Below are positions 53,294-62,379 of a DNA stretch of 64,000 nt, in pieces. The notes under the pieces are model-generated. The model worked only from the letters and a program-made list of their open reading frames with translations, made no database searches and was not told the DNA's origin. This DNA is from Polyangium jinanense (GTDB lineage: Bacteria > Myxococcota > Polyangia > Polyangiales > Polyangiaceae). The first letter of the stretch is position 1. Every line of letters begins with the position of its first letter. The DNA is taken from NCBI RefSeq assembly GCF_028435365.1, contig NZ_JAGTJJ010000008.1, forward strand, positions 1-64,000. The letters run 5' to 3'. Made by a program: the position numbers and the translations under genes.

Positions 53294-54721
53294 TCAGGGG
53301 ATCGCCGAAGCCTTCACCGCGAACACGATCCGGGGCATGTTCGCGTGCCCCTCCGTGTTGATGTACATCCGATCACTCGCCGGAACGTGGTGAATGCCCT
53401 CCGGCATCCACCCCCATTTCCCATCGGAGGCCTGGTACACCTTGCTGGCCTGGTCCACGGCGCCTGTAAAAAGCGCGCCGTTGTAACGGGTGGCGTTCAG
53501 GAAAAACTTCCCCGACACGCTCGCCGCGCCCTGCACATTACGACTCCCCGCATACCAGGCGCCCGTCGCGTGCGCGGCGCCCTTCGGGTCCGTCGCGAGC
53601 TTCTGGGCCTCCGGATCGAGCGGGTAACGCAAAAGCCTGCTGTAAATGCCGACCGCCGGGTCGTTGTCGTATTCGCCCGCGACGAGCGAAGGCGGGTTCG
53701 AGGTCGCGTCGAGCGAGAGGTACGAGAACCTCGCGCGGCAGCTCGCGTCCGTGCCGGCCGGGTAGAAGTACGCGCCGACCTGGGGCAATGCATACGCATA
53801 CCCATACGCGCAAACCTCGGCGCCGACCTTGCCGATCTGCGACGCGCAAGCCTCCGAGGTCGAGACGGACAGCAGGCGGGTCGTATCGAACACGCGGATG
53901 CCGCGCGAGGTATCGGCGACGAAAAGCCACGGCCCGAAGAGCGCAATCCCGCCGGCATGAATGTCCACCGAGACGAGCCCCTTCGTGGCATCCGGCGCGA
54001 CGAGCAGGACGTGCCGGTAAAGAACATCCCCGCCGAGGGTCTTCACGTTCGCGAAGGAGAGCCGCACGCCTTTGTCCCCGCTCGCGGGCGGGTTCGGATC
54101 ATCGGCGAGGTGCGCCTCGTCGTAATGCCAGGACACGACGACGTACTCGCGCGCGCCCACCGTGCCGCCCGTGAGGCCCTGCGGCACCCAGTACGTGACG
54201 TTCTGATCGCCGGCCTCCCACTCGAACGCGCCCTGGTAGCCGACGACGGTCGCGAGGTCCGCCGCGAGCGCCGCGTCGGGCTTCGTGCCGGTGCGGTTCA
54301 GCGAGATGGATTCGAGCGTGACGAACGGAAGACCGAGCCCGTCGATCAGCGCGGCGTTCTCGGCGAACGTGCCGGTGTCGACGAGATCAAAATGAGCAGG
54401 GTCGATCGCGCGCAGGCCGTCGTGCTCGGCGTACCCGGCGATCGGACCTTTGGAAGGACACACGCAGCTCGGATCGCCCACGCACGTGCCGCCGCCGCTG
54501 CCGCCTCCGCCGCCGCTACCGCCTTCGCCACCGCTGCCCGTGGTCGCGCTCGTGCTCCCGCTGCCGCCCGTGCCGGCGCCGCCGGAGCCGATCGAGCTCG
54601 ACGAGCCTCCGCTCCCTCCGGCGCCTCCGGCTGCGAGGTGGGTGGGGCTCTCGGAGGAGCAGGCGACGAGGAAAGAAAGCGGGAGGACGACGAGGATGGA
54701 AGCGTGGTGTCGAGCGCGCAT
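53294..54721 (-). CDS. Secreted lipoprotein with beta-propeller-like domain
   Basis: The 475-residue product has a signal peptide with lipobox LVA-C21 and a Gly/Ser linker (GGEGGSGGGGGSGGG). The folded part carries segments such as GIALFGPWLFVADTSRGIRV that recall beta-propeller blades of the LVIVD or YVTN type. The C-terminus (GWMPEGIHHVPASDRMYI, NTEGHANMPR) is typical of secreted DUF proteins. No enzyme motif was found. It lies between the repeat array and the synthase gene and reads in the same direction as both neighbours. Confidence 0.75.
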   Translation of the reverse strand: MRARHHASILVVLPLSFLVACSSESPTHLAAGGAGGSGGSSSSIGSGGAGTGGSGSTSATTGSGGEGGSGGGGGSGGGTCVGDPSCVCPSKGPIAGYAEHDGLRAIDPAHFDLVDTGTFAENAALIDGLGLPFVTLESISLNRTGTKPDAALAADLATVVGYQGAFEWEAGDQNVTYWVPQGLTGGTVGAREYVVVSWHYDEAHLADDPNPPASGDKGVRLSFANVKTLGGDVLYRHVLLVAPDATKGLVSVDIHAGGIALFGPWLFVADTSRGIRVFDTTRLLSVSTSEACASQIGKVGAEVCAYGYAYALPQVGAYFYPAGTDASCRARFSYLSLDATSNPPSLVAGEYDNDPAVGIYSRLLRYPLDPEAQKLATDPKGAAHATGAWYAGSRNVQGAASVSGKFFLNATRYNGALFTGAVDQASKVYQASDGKWGWMPEGIHHVPASDRMYINTEGHANMPRIVFAVKASAIP

Positions 54722-54756
54722 GGTGGGGCGATGATGCCCCGGTTCGAGGCCGCGCC

Positions 54757-56016
54757 CTACCGCCCGTTCACCTCGTCGACGACCGCCAGGATCTCCTCGT
54801 CCGAGAGGATGTGGCTCGACCCCTTGGCCTTCTTCAGGATCGCTTCCACGAGCTCCTTCGAAGGCTCGATCCTCCGCTGCCGCAGCCAGAAATTCACGTT
54901 CGAGGCGCCCGACATGTACCCCACGCAGATCTCCTGCTTCCGCCCGAACATGCCGGCCGGCACGCCCGAGTAGATCCGATCCGCGAGCCACGCGTCGCCC
55001 TTGCCTTGCGCCTTGATGATCGCCGCCGCGTGCACGCCCGTCGCCGTGCGGAACGCGTCGCGACCGACGAGCGGGTAGTTGATCGGAATCTGCCAGCCTA
55101 CCGCCTCCGCCGCCGTGTTGCAGTACTCCAGCATGTGCGTGAGGTCCTGGTGCTCCAGGAGCCCGAGGAGCTTCAGGTTCAGGAGGATCAACTCCATCGC
55201 CGCGTTCCCCACGCGCTCGCCGATCCCGAGCGCCGTCCCGTGCACCCGGTCCGCCCCGAACTCCAGCGCCCACAGCGCGTTCTCCAGCGCGAGCCCGCGA
55301 TCGTTGTGACCGTGCCAGTCGATGCGAACCTTTCCGTCCGCTCCATGGCCCGCGATGATCGCCTTCGTGAACGAGATCAAGTTGCGCACGCCGTCCGGCG
55401 TCGCGTGACCCACGGTGTCGCAGAGACACAGCCGCGACGCGCCGTGATCGATCGCCATCTTGAACAGCGTCGCCAGCATGTCCGGACGCGAGCGCGTCGT
55501 GTCTTCCGTCACGTACGCGACGGGCAGGCCTGCCTTCACCGCGACGTCGATCGCCTCGGCGCTGCGCTTGACGATCGTGTCGAGGTCCCAGTCCTCCGCG
55601 AGCTGGCGGATCGGGCTCGATCCGATGAAGCAGTAGACTTCCACGGGGATGCCCGCGCGCTGGGAGATCTCGATCATCGGGGTGATGTCGGAGACCACGG
55701 TGCGACCTGCACACGCCACGCCGAGCGGCAAGCGGTTGTCCGTGATCTCGCGGCACATGCGCAGGACATCGTCGAACGCGCGCTTCGAGCTACCGGGCAG
55801 GCCGATGTCCGCGACGTGGATGCCGATCTTGGACATCAGGTGAATCAGCCGGAGCTTCTGCTCGATGTTCGGATCCGCGACCGAGGGGTTCTGCAGACCG
55901 TCGCGCAGCGTCTCGTCGAAGAACGTGACGTCCCGGGGGATCAAGCGTCCTTTGCGCCCGATCTCGTTCCAGTCGTAGATGAGGTCGTCGGATCGGAAGT
56001 CGGGCGTGGCGCTCAT
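54757..56016 (-). CDS. Isopropylmalate/homocitrate synthase-like aldol-condensing enzyme
   Basis: The 419-residue TIM-barrel enzyme of the HMGL-like/DRE family carries FFDETLRDGLQNP at the start of the barrel, DWHGHNDRGLALENAL with the metal-binding HGH, and GIGERVGNA. The C-terminal regulatory LeuA dimer domain is missing, so 2-isopropylmalate synthase, homocitrate synthase or a related lyase are all possible. The ATG at 56016 has no good ribosome site; a TATACT box lies about ten bases upstream, so a leaderless or near-leaderless message is possible. Divergent from ccmF. Confidence 0.85.
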   Translation of the reverse strand: MSATPDFRSDDLIYDWNEIGRKGRLIPRDVTFFDETLRDGLQNPSVADPNIEQKLRLIHLMSKIGIHVADIGLPGSSKRAFDDVLRMCREITDNRLPLGVACAGRTVVSDITPMIEISQRAGIPVEVYCFIGSSPIRQLAEDWDLDTIVKRSAEAIDVAVKAGLPVAYVTEDTTRSRPDMLATLFKMAIDHGASRLCLCDTVGHATPDGVRNLISFTKAIIAGHGADGKVRIDWHGHNDRGLALENALWALEFGADRVHGTALGIGERVGNAAMELILLNLKLLGLLEHQDLTHMLEYCNTAAEAVGWQIPINYPLVGRDAFRTATGVHAAAIIKAQGKGDAWLADRIYSGVPAGMFGRKQEICVGYMSGASNVNFWLRQRRIEPSKELVEAILKKAKGSSHILSDEEILAVVDEVNGR

Positions 56017-56181
56017 GTGGAGAAGTATAATCGCGTTCGCTCCCGTCGGACGAGGGGACGCGTATTTGCCGCCTCGCGTCGTCGTGGCCTCGCCCGACGA
56101 GCGGCAACGAGGCGTCCTCGGGAAATAGGGCGCGTAGACGTGGCCCCGGCTCCGTGGCCGGCCTAAGCTCTGCCCCCCGCC

Positions 56182-58410
56182 ATGTCGATCTGGCAATCGC
56201 TCCCCGAGTTCGGAACCGGCGTTCTTTACGCGATCCTGATCGCCGCGGCGTACACGTTCGCCGTCGCGCTCGCCTCGAGCACCGGCAGGCCACGCCTGCT
56301 CCAGGCGGCTCGGCTCGGCGCGTACGGCACCGTGGCGCTCGTCGGCCTCTCGGTCCTGGTCCTCGCGTTCGCCTTCGTGAGCCACGATTTCCGCATCAGC
56401 TACGTCGCTCGATACAGCGACCGCTCGATGACCACGCCGTACCTCGTCGCGGCGCTCTGGGGCGGCCAGGACGGCTCGCTCCTCTGGTGGCTCTTCCTCA
56501 CGTCCGGCTTCTCCGCGGGCTGCGTGGCGTGGCTCCGGCGCAAGTACCTCGAGCTCCAACCCTTCGTGATCGCGACGCTGATGACCATCATCGGCTTCTT
56601 CGCGATCCTCATGATTTTCGCGGCGAACCCCTTCACGACGAGCGCGGGCGGCGCGCCGATGGATGGCAGCGGGCTGAACTACCAGCTCCGCAACTTCTAC
56701 ATGATCATCCACCCGCCGAGCCTCTACATCGGGTTCACGAGCTCGGCGATCCCGTTTGCCTTCGCGATCGCGGCGCTCGCCACAGGAAGGCTCGACAACG
56801 AGTGGATCGTGGCCACGCGCAAGTGGATGCTCTTCGCCTGGCTCTTCCTCTCGATCGGCAACGCGCTCGGCATGCTCTGGGCCTACGAAGAGCTCGGCTG
56901 GGGCGGCTACTGGGCCTGGGATCCCGTGGAGAACGCGGCGTTCCTCCCGTGGCTCACGGCGAGCGCCTACGTGCACTCGACGATGATCCAGGAGCGGCGC
57001 GGCATGCTGAAGATCTGGAACGTCTTCCTCATCTGCGCGACGTTCTTCCTCACGATCTTCGGCACGTTCCTCACGCGCTCCGGCCTCATCTCGTCGGTCC
57101 ACTCCTTCGCCCAGTCCGGCATCGGCATCTTCTTCGTCTGGTACATGGGCGTGATCGCCGCGGTGAGCATCTCGCTCATCGTCTGGCGTTTGCCGAGGCT
57201 TCGGAGCGAGGGCGCCTTCGAGTCAGCCCTGTCCCGCGAGGCAGCGTTCGTGCTGAACAACTGGGGCTTCCTGAGCCTGACGGTGTTCATCGCGACGGCG
57301 ACGACGTGGCCACGCATCAGCGAGTGGCTGCTCAACCAGGAGTCGACGCTCGGCCCGACGTTCTACAACACCTGGATCCCGCCGCTCGCGCTCGTGATCT
57401 TCTTCCTCATGGGCGCGGCACCGCTCCTTGGCTGGCGCAAGACGAGCCCGGAGCTCTTCCTGAAGAGCTTCCGCTGGCCCGTCGCGGTGATGCTCGTCGT
57501 CGGCACGCTCCACCTCCTCGTCGGCAAGCGCTTCAATTACCCGGCGTTCTACGACGCCGCGCCGATCTACGAGGGCACGCTCGGCCGCGCGCTCGCGTGG
57601 GTCTCGGGCAAGCTGCCGTTCGTCACGGTGATGCTCGTCGCGTTCAACATCACCGTCGTCGTGCAGGAGTTCTACCGCGGCGTCGCGGCGCGGCAGCGGA
57701 ACAAGAGCGACGAGGGCCTGTTCACCTCGCTCTTCAACCTCGTGGCGAAGTCACGCCGCCGCTACGGCGGCTACGTCGTGCACGTGGGCATCGCGCTCAT
57801 GTTCCTCGGCTTCACCGGCCGCGCCTGGGGCGTCGACAAGGAGCTCAGCATGTCGCCCGGCGAGACGGCCCAGGTCGACTACTACTCCATGACGTACGTC
57901 GGCCCGCGCATGGAGGTCGACAACGAGAAGCGCATGATCTTCACGGACCTCGACGTGGTCCGTCAGGGCAGGCCCATAGGCCGCGTCACGCCGGCGAAGT
58001 TCATCTACAAGACCGGCGCCGATCAGCCCTCGACCGAGGTCGCCAAGCACATGACCATCCGCGACGATCTCTACGTGATCGTAGGAATGGTCAACCCGAC
58101 GACGAAGGTCGCCTCGTTCCAGTTCCACGTGAACCCGCTCGTGAACTTCATCTGGATCGGCGTGGGCATCCTGATCCTCGGGGCGATGGTGTCGATGTGG
58201 CCCGAGGTCGCGCTGGAGGAGGCGGGCGCGTTCGGCTACATCCGCGCCGCGGCCTCGGTCGCGACCTCGATCATCTTCGCCCTGCTCCTCGCGGGCGGCC
58301 CCTCCCTCGCCTATGGCGGATCGGCCGCCCCGCGCGCCCCGCCTGCGCCGGCGATCGAAGCGCCCTCTCCTGCGCCCGCTCCCGGCGCTGCCCTCGCTCC
58401 CGCCAAGTAA
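56182..58410 (+). CDS. ccmF: Cytochrome c maturation heme lyase CcmF
   Basis: The 742-residue polytopic membrane protein carries the heme-handling tryptophan-rich motif WGGYWAWDPVENAAFLPWL. Conserved histidine sites lie in MIIHPPSLYIGF and YVHSTMIQ, and FGTFLTRSGLISSVHSFA follows. Fifteen or so hydrophobic segments are visible. It attaches heme to apocytochrome c in the System I pathway. It heads a plus-strand operon with ccmH, a CcmI-like gene and two downstream genes. Confidence 0.96.
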   Translation: MSIWQSLPEFGTGVLYAILIAAAYTFAVALASSTGRPRLLQAARLGAYGTVALVGLSVLVLAFAFVSHDFRISYVARYSDRSMTTPYLVAALWGGQDGSLLWWLFLTSGFSAGCVAWLRRKYLELQPFVIATLMTIIGFFAILMIFAANPFTTSAGGAPMDGSGLNYQLRNFYMIIHPPSLYIGFTSSAIPFAFAIAALATGRLDNEWIVATRKWMLFAWLFLSIGNALGMLWAYEELGWGGYWAWDPVENAAFLPWLTASAYVHSTMIQERRGMLKIWNVFLICATFFLTIFGTFLTRSGLISSVHSFAQSGIGIFFVWYMGVIAAVSISLIVWRLPRLRSEGAFESALSREAAFVLNNWGFLSLTVFIATATTWPRISEWLLNQESTLGPTFYNTWIPPLALVIFFLMGAAPLLGWRKTSPELFLKSFRWPVAVMLVVGTLHLLVGKRFNYPAFYDAAPIYEGTLGRALAWVSGKLPFVTVMLVAFNITVVVQEFYRGVAARQRNKSDEGLFTSLFNLVAKSRRRYGGYVVHVGIALMFLGFTGRAWGVDKELSMSPGETAQVDYYSMTYVGPRMEVDNEKRMIFTDLDVVRQGRPIGRVTPAKFIYKTGADQPSTEVAKHMTIRDDLYVIVGMVNPTTKVASFQFHVNPLVNFIWIGVGILILGAMVSMWPEVALEEAGAFGYIRAAASVATSIIFALLLAGGPSLAYGGSAAPRAPPAPAIEAPSPAPAPGAALAPAK

Positions 58411-58416
58411 CTCCGA

Positions 58417-58965
58417 ATGACCACTCGACGAACACCGCTCCACCTCGCGCTGCTCACCGCGGCCGGCCTCGCGGCCGCGTGGCTGACGTTCGATCCGCAC
58501 CTCGCGCACGGCCAGCACACGGGCGGCACGGGGACCGTGTCGATCCAGAACGAGACCGAGCGCCAGCTCTTCTGGAGCCTCATCTGCACCTGCGGCTGCC
58601 CGCGCGAGACGCTCGGCACCTGCCCGTGCGACATCGCGCATCAGCGCCGCACGGCGCTCCGCGAGCTGCTCGCCGAGGGCAAGACGGTCGAGCAGGCGCA
58701 AGACATCTACGTGTCGCAGTACGGGCCGAAGTCGCTCGCCGTTCCGCGCAACCAGGGCGCGAGCCGCGCGCTCTGGGTCGTGCCCATCACCGCGATCGTG
58801 GCCGGCGCCGGGCTCGTGTTCGTCGTGCTCAGACGCTGGCAACGCCGCGGTCTCGCCGCCGCGACGGCCGCGCCTGCGCGAACGAAGGGCCAGGCCAAGA
58901 ACGACACGCGTGACGCCTACGACGACAAGCTCGATCAGGAGTTGAAGGAGCTCGACGACGAATGA
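58417..58965 (+). CDS. ccmH: Cytochrome c maturation protein CcmH/CycL
   Basis: The 182-residue product has an N-terminal signal, then the Cys-rich site CTCGCPRETLGTCPC and the three-helix part (RRTALRELLAEGKTVEQAQD, IYVSQYG). A membrane segment (VVPITAIVAGAGLVFVVLRR) and a charged tail end it. It reduces the apocytochrome heme-binding cysteines. The site has more cysteines than the E. coli LRCxxC motif. It starts six bases after ccmF; its stop overlaps the next start (ATGA). Confidence 0.92.
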   Translation: MTTRRTPLHLALLTAAGLAAAWLTFDPHLAHGQHTGGTGTVSIQNETERQLFWSLICTCGCPRETLGTCPCDIAHQRRTALRELLAEGKTVEQAQDIYVSQYGPKSLAVPRNQGASRALWVVPITAIVAGAGLVFVVLRRWQRRGLAAATAAPARTKGQAKNDTRDAYDDKLDQELKELDDE

Positions 58966-59792
58966 GGATCGTGATCCCTGTCGGGCTCATCCGCGCCGTG
59001 TTCCGGGCCTTCTTCCCGGAGTCCGATCCCAGCTTGGCTCGGCTCGCTCTGTTCGTCGCGGGCCTGATCACGACCCTCGTCATCGCCGCGGGCGTCTTCG
59101 TGGATGTCTCCACCGCGATCCTGGTGCTCGCGGGCTGCGTGCTGGTCCTCGTGATCGCGGCGTTCTGGGCGAGCCTGCGCACGCTGCTCGGCGAGACGCC
59201 GCTCGCCGGCGCCGACGCCTACGCGATCGGCGCGCCGCCTCGCGCCGAGGAGGAACAGAAGCGCGCCGTCATCCGCGCGCTGAAGGACCTCGAGTTCGAG
59301 CGCAGCGTCGGCAAGATCAGCGAGGAGGACTATCGCGCCCTCGTCGCGAAGTACCGCGCCGAGGCGAAACGCCTGCTTCAGGCCCTCGATGAGAGCGCGG
59401 CGCCGGGCCGCGAGCGGGCCGAGGCGCTCGTGCAGCGACGCCTGAAGCAGCTCGGCCTGGTCGACGCCGAGGGGGAAGAGACGAACGAGGCGGGCGAGGA
59501 CGACGAGGCCGCGGAGGCCGCGGAGGCTCCCGCGCCGAAGGCCGAGCCGAAGCCGGCGGCGAAGGAAGAGGCCGACGAGACCCCGCGCAAGCCCAAGAAA
59601 AAGAAGAAGGCGAAGAAGCCCGCCCAGGCGAGCGACGAGGCCGCCGCGCAGCGCGCGTGTGACGCGTGCGGCACGGAGAACGACGAGGACGCTTTGTTCT
59701 GCAAGAAATGCGGCGCGCGCATGACCGCGCCCGAGCCCGCGCAGGAGTCCCGCGAGGCGAAGAAGGCCGACGAGGAGGCGGAGGCGTCGTGA
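58962..59792 (+). CDS. CcmI-like membrane protein with C-terminal zinc ribbon
   Basis: The 276-residue product has two membrane segments (about 25-75). A cytoplasmic helix of the kind found after the CcmI N-terminus follows (VIRALKDLEFERSVGKISEE), then a Lys/Glu/Ala-rich linker. The C-terminal zinc ribbon is CDACGTENDEDALFCKKCG. CcmI-type proteins hold apocytochrome for the lyase; the zinc ribbon is an addition. The GTG of the next gene overlaps its stop by three bases. Confidence 0.75.
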   Translation: MRIVIPVGLIRAVFRAFFPESDPSLARLALFVAGLITTLVIAAGVFVDVSTAILVLAGCVLVLVIAAFWASLRTLLGETPLAGADAYAIGAPPRAEEEQKRAVIRALKDLEFERSVGKISEEDYRALVAKYRAEAKRLLQALDESAAPGRERAEALVQRRLKQLGLVDAEGEETNEAGEDDEAAEAAEAPAPKAEPKPAAKEEADETPRKPKKKKKAKKPAQASDEAAAQRACDACGTENDEDALFCKKCGARMTAPEPAQESREAKKADEEAEAS

Positions 59793-61393
59793 GCACGATC
59801 CGACGAACCCGTCTTGGGATCCTCGGCGCGGCCCTGACCATCGCTGCTGCCGCGATCTCGCTGCCGCACGTGGCGACCGCCGCGGGCGAGGACAAGCCGG
59901 CAGAGCCGAAGAAGGCCGAGGCGGCGGCCCCGAAGAAGCCGGACGCGAAGGCCGAAAAGGAAAAGCCCAGCGCGGACAAACCCGACGCGGGGCCCGGCGA
60001 CGCGGGCGCGGGGGATGCCGGCAAGACGGCCGGTCCCCTTCCCGAAGGACATCCCGACGTCGGCGAGCTTCCGCCGGGGCATCCGAGCGTCGAGGACGGC
60101 GCGGGGATGGATCCCCACGGGCCCGGCGAAGCGCCACACGGGGCGAACCCGCATGGCGACACGCGCCGCGGCAACAGCGGGTTTTTCGAGGCGCCGCCCG
60201 ACACCGCAGTCGAGGATCAGACGCTGCCGCCGGGCACGATGGTCTTTTCGATCCACGACGCCGACGAGCGCCCGATCCCGAACGCGACCGCGATCATCGG
60301 CATCCTCAAGAGCAGCGTGGCGCAAGGCGACAAACGCGAGCGCCGCGAGGTCACGACCGACGCGCAAGGCACGGCGCGGCTCGATGGCCTGCCCGTCGGC
60401 GCGGGCACGAGTTACCGCGTGACCACGCAGCGTGGCCTCGGCACGTACGCGACGGAGCCGTTCGCGCTCTCGGACAAGGCCGGCAAGCGCGTCGTTTTGC
60501 ATGCATACGAAGCGACCGACGACGTGAACAACGCGCTCGTCGGCGCGCAGTCGTTCGTGTTCGTGTCGCTGCGTGAAGGCGTGCTCCAGGTCGAGCAGCT
60601 CTTCAACGTCTTCAACATCGGCAAGGTCGCGTGGGTGCCGGGCAAGGGCGACGCGCAGGTCGGTTTGCCCGAGGGATATCAAGCGTTCCGCATCCCCGAC
60701 AGCATGACCGACGTGCGGTTCGTCGATGAGCCGAAGAAGGGACCGTGGCTCTCGGGCACGATCGCGCCCGGGCGGCACGAGGCCTCGTTCAGCTACCAGA
60801 TCCCGCTCGAAGGCAAGGACCGACAAACCTTCCACGTCGTGCTGCCGCCACGCGTCGGCGAGGTGCGGATCTTCTCCGAGGCGAACAAGACCATGGGCCT
60901 CTCGGTCGCCGGTTTCCCCGAAGCGCAACGCCAGACCGGGCGCGACGGCCGCAAGGTGATGGTGACGATGCGCCAGGCGATACAAGGCGAGCGCGGCATC
61001 GGCGGGCTCGACATCACCATCACGGGCCTGCCCGTGCCCGGAAACACGCGCTGGTTCGCGCTGTTCTTCGCGCTCTCGGCAGCCGCGCTCGCGGCGGCGT
61101 ACACCATCCGCCAGCGCTCGGAGGGCACGGTGCCCGACGAGGCGAAGGACGATCTGCTCGAAGCACGCGAGGCGCTGCTCGGCGAGTTCGTCGCGCTGGA
61201 GAAGGCGCACAAGAAGGGCGACATCGGTCCGAAGACGTACGGTCGGCTCAAGGCCGCGCTGCTCGACGCGCTCGCGCGGATCGAGGCGCGGCTCGACGAG
61301 GTGAAGGCCGCGCGCGCCGAGCAGCGCAGGCGCGATCGCGGCGAGACGCGACGACCCCGAGGGGAGGCCCGCGGCGAGGGTGGCTCGGCCTGA
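59789..61393 (+). CDS. Membrane protein with carboxypeptidase-regulatory-like domain
   Basis: The 534-residue product starts at GTG and has a signal peptide (LGILGAALTIAAAAISLPHV). A Lys/Glu/Ala/Pro-rich linker, a beta-sandwich domain (PPGTMVFSIHDADERPIPNA) and further beta-rich sequence follow. A single C-terminal membrane helix (WFALFFALSAAALAAAYTI) precedes a helical cytoplasmic tail (LLEAREALLGEFVALEKAHK), which recalls the CcmI-type helix in the preceding gene. Its place in the ccm operon suggests a part in cytochrome assembly. Its stop lies 14 bases inside the next gene. Confidence 0.75.
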   Translation: MSTIRRTRLGILGAALTIAAAAISLPHVATAAGEDKPAEPKKAEAAAPKKPDAKAEKEKPSADKPDAGPGDAGAGDAGKTAGPLPEGHPDVGELPPGHPSVEDGAGMDPHGPGEAPHGANPHGDTRRGNSGFFEAPPDTAVEDQTLPPGTMVFSIHDADERPIPNATAIIGILKSSVAQGDKRERREVTTDAQGTARLDGLPVGAGTSYRVTTQRGLGTYATEPFALSDKAGKRVVLHAYEATDDVNNALVGAQSFVFVSLREGVLQVEQLFNVFNIGKVAWVPGKGDAQVGLPEGYQAFRIPDSMTDVRFVDEPKKGPWLSGTIAPGRHEASFSYQIPLEGKDRQTFHVVLPPRVGEVRIFSEANKTMGLSVAGFPEAQRQTGRDGRKVMVTMRQAIQGERGIGGLDITITGLPVPGNTRWFALFFALSAAALAAAYTIRQRSEGTVPDEAKDDLLEAREALLGEFVALEKAHKKGDIGPKTYGRLKAALLDALARIEARLDEVKAARAEQRRRDRGETRRPRGEARGEGGSA

Positions 61394-62312
61394 AGCGCGC
61401 GGGGCGAGGCCGGTTGTCCGGACGATCGGCCTCTTCGCCCTTTCGATCGGGCTCGCCGTCGCCGTGGTGCTCGTGGCGCGGGAGCGCGCAGCGCCGCCGG
61501 CACGGTGTGCGCCGGGGATGATCGCGCTCGGGGCGCGCTGCTGCGGGGAAGGACAAACCCTCGCGGGTGATCGTTGCGCGGGCAAACCCTCGCGATGCGC
61601 GGCAGGGCTCGTCGTGACGGAGGCCGGGTGCGTGGCCACGCCGCGCGCCGTGGGCATCGCGGCCGGCCTCTTGCGGATCGGCCCGAGTGACTGGGAAGCG
61701 CAAGGCCAGGTCATGCCGCGCGCCGTGCCGATGGAGGCCTTCGCGCTCGACGCCTACGAGGTCACGGAGGCGCGTTATTCCGCCTGCGTGGCCGCGTCCG
61801 CTTGCGCGCCCGTCCCGCTCTCGGGTGAGCCTGGCCGTGCGCTCTCCCGCGTGGGTTTGTCCGAGGCGCGCGCGTTTTGCGCCTGGGCGGGCGGCACGCT
61901 CCCCACGCCGGAAGAGCTCGCCTTCGCGGCCGCGGGTCCCAAGGGTCGGCGTTATGCCTGGGGGGACACGGGCGCGGTTTGTCGGCGGGCGGCGTGGGGG
62001 CTCGTGCGTGGTCCTTGCGGCGAGGGCGCGACGGGGCCGGAGATCGCGGGCTCGCATCCGGACGGCGCTTCGCCCGAGGGAGCGTACGATCTCGCCGGCA
62101 ACGTGGCCGAGTGGGCGGCGCCCAAAGCGGGCGAGGCCGAGGGCCCGGCGCTCGCCGAGGCGCGGGGCGGGTCGTTCGGGGACGGCGCGGCGAGCGCGCT
62201 TCGGAGCTGGAATCGCCTGGAGATCGCGGCAAGCACGCGCTCGGCCGAGGTGGGCTTCCGGTGTGTGTATCCGTTCGCGGTGGCGGCCGAGGGCTCTGCC
62301 CTTCCGCGCTGA
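61380..62312 (+). CDS. FGE-sulfatase-domain (SUMF1-like) membrane-anchored protein
   Basis: The 310-residue product starts at GTG, has an N-terminal membrane segment (TIGLFALSIGLAVAVVLVA) and a Cys-rich stretch. The formylglycine-generating-enzyme fold follows: DAYEVTEARYSACVA, TLPTPEELAFAAAG, YDLAGNVAEW, ARGGSFGDG and the end VGFRCVY. True FGEs need an active cysteine pair; whether it is intact cannot be judged. Many SUMF1-like proteins have other roles. The 14-base overlap with the preceding gene ties it to the ccm operon. Confidence 0.85.
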   Translation: MARPEARGARPVVRTIGLFALSIGLAVAVVLVARERAAPPARCAPGMIALGARCCGEGQTLAGDRCAGKPSRCAAGLVVTEAGCVATPRAVGIAAGLLRIGPSDWEAQGQVMPRAVPMEAFALDAYEVTEARYSACVAASACAPVPLSGEPGRALSRVGLSEARAFCAWAGGTLPTPEELAFAAAGPKGRRYAWGDTGAVCRRAAWGLVRGPCGEGATGPEIAGSHPDGASPEGAYDLAGNVAEWAAPKAGEAEGPALAEARGGSFGDGAASALRSWNRLEIAASTRSAEVGFRCVYPFAVAAEGSALPR

Positions 62313-62379
62313 ATCGTGGCTTTTTCGCCATCGAGCCCCTCGTCAAGGGCGCGTGATGGGATAGAGTGCATGCCCCTAA

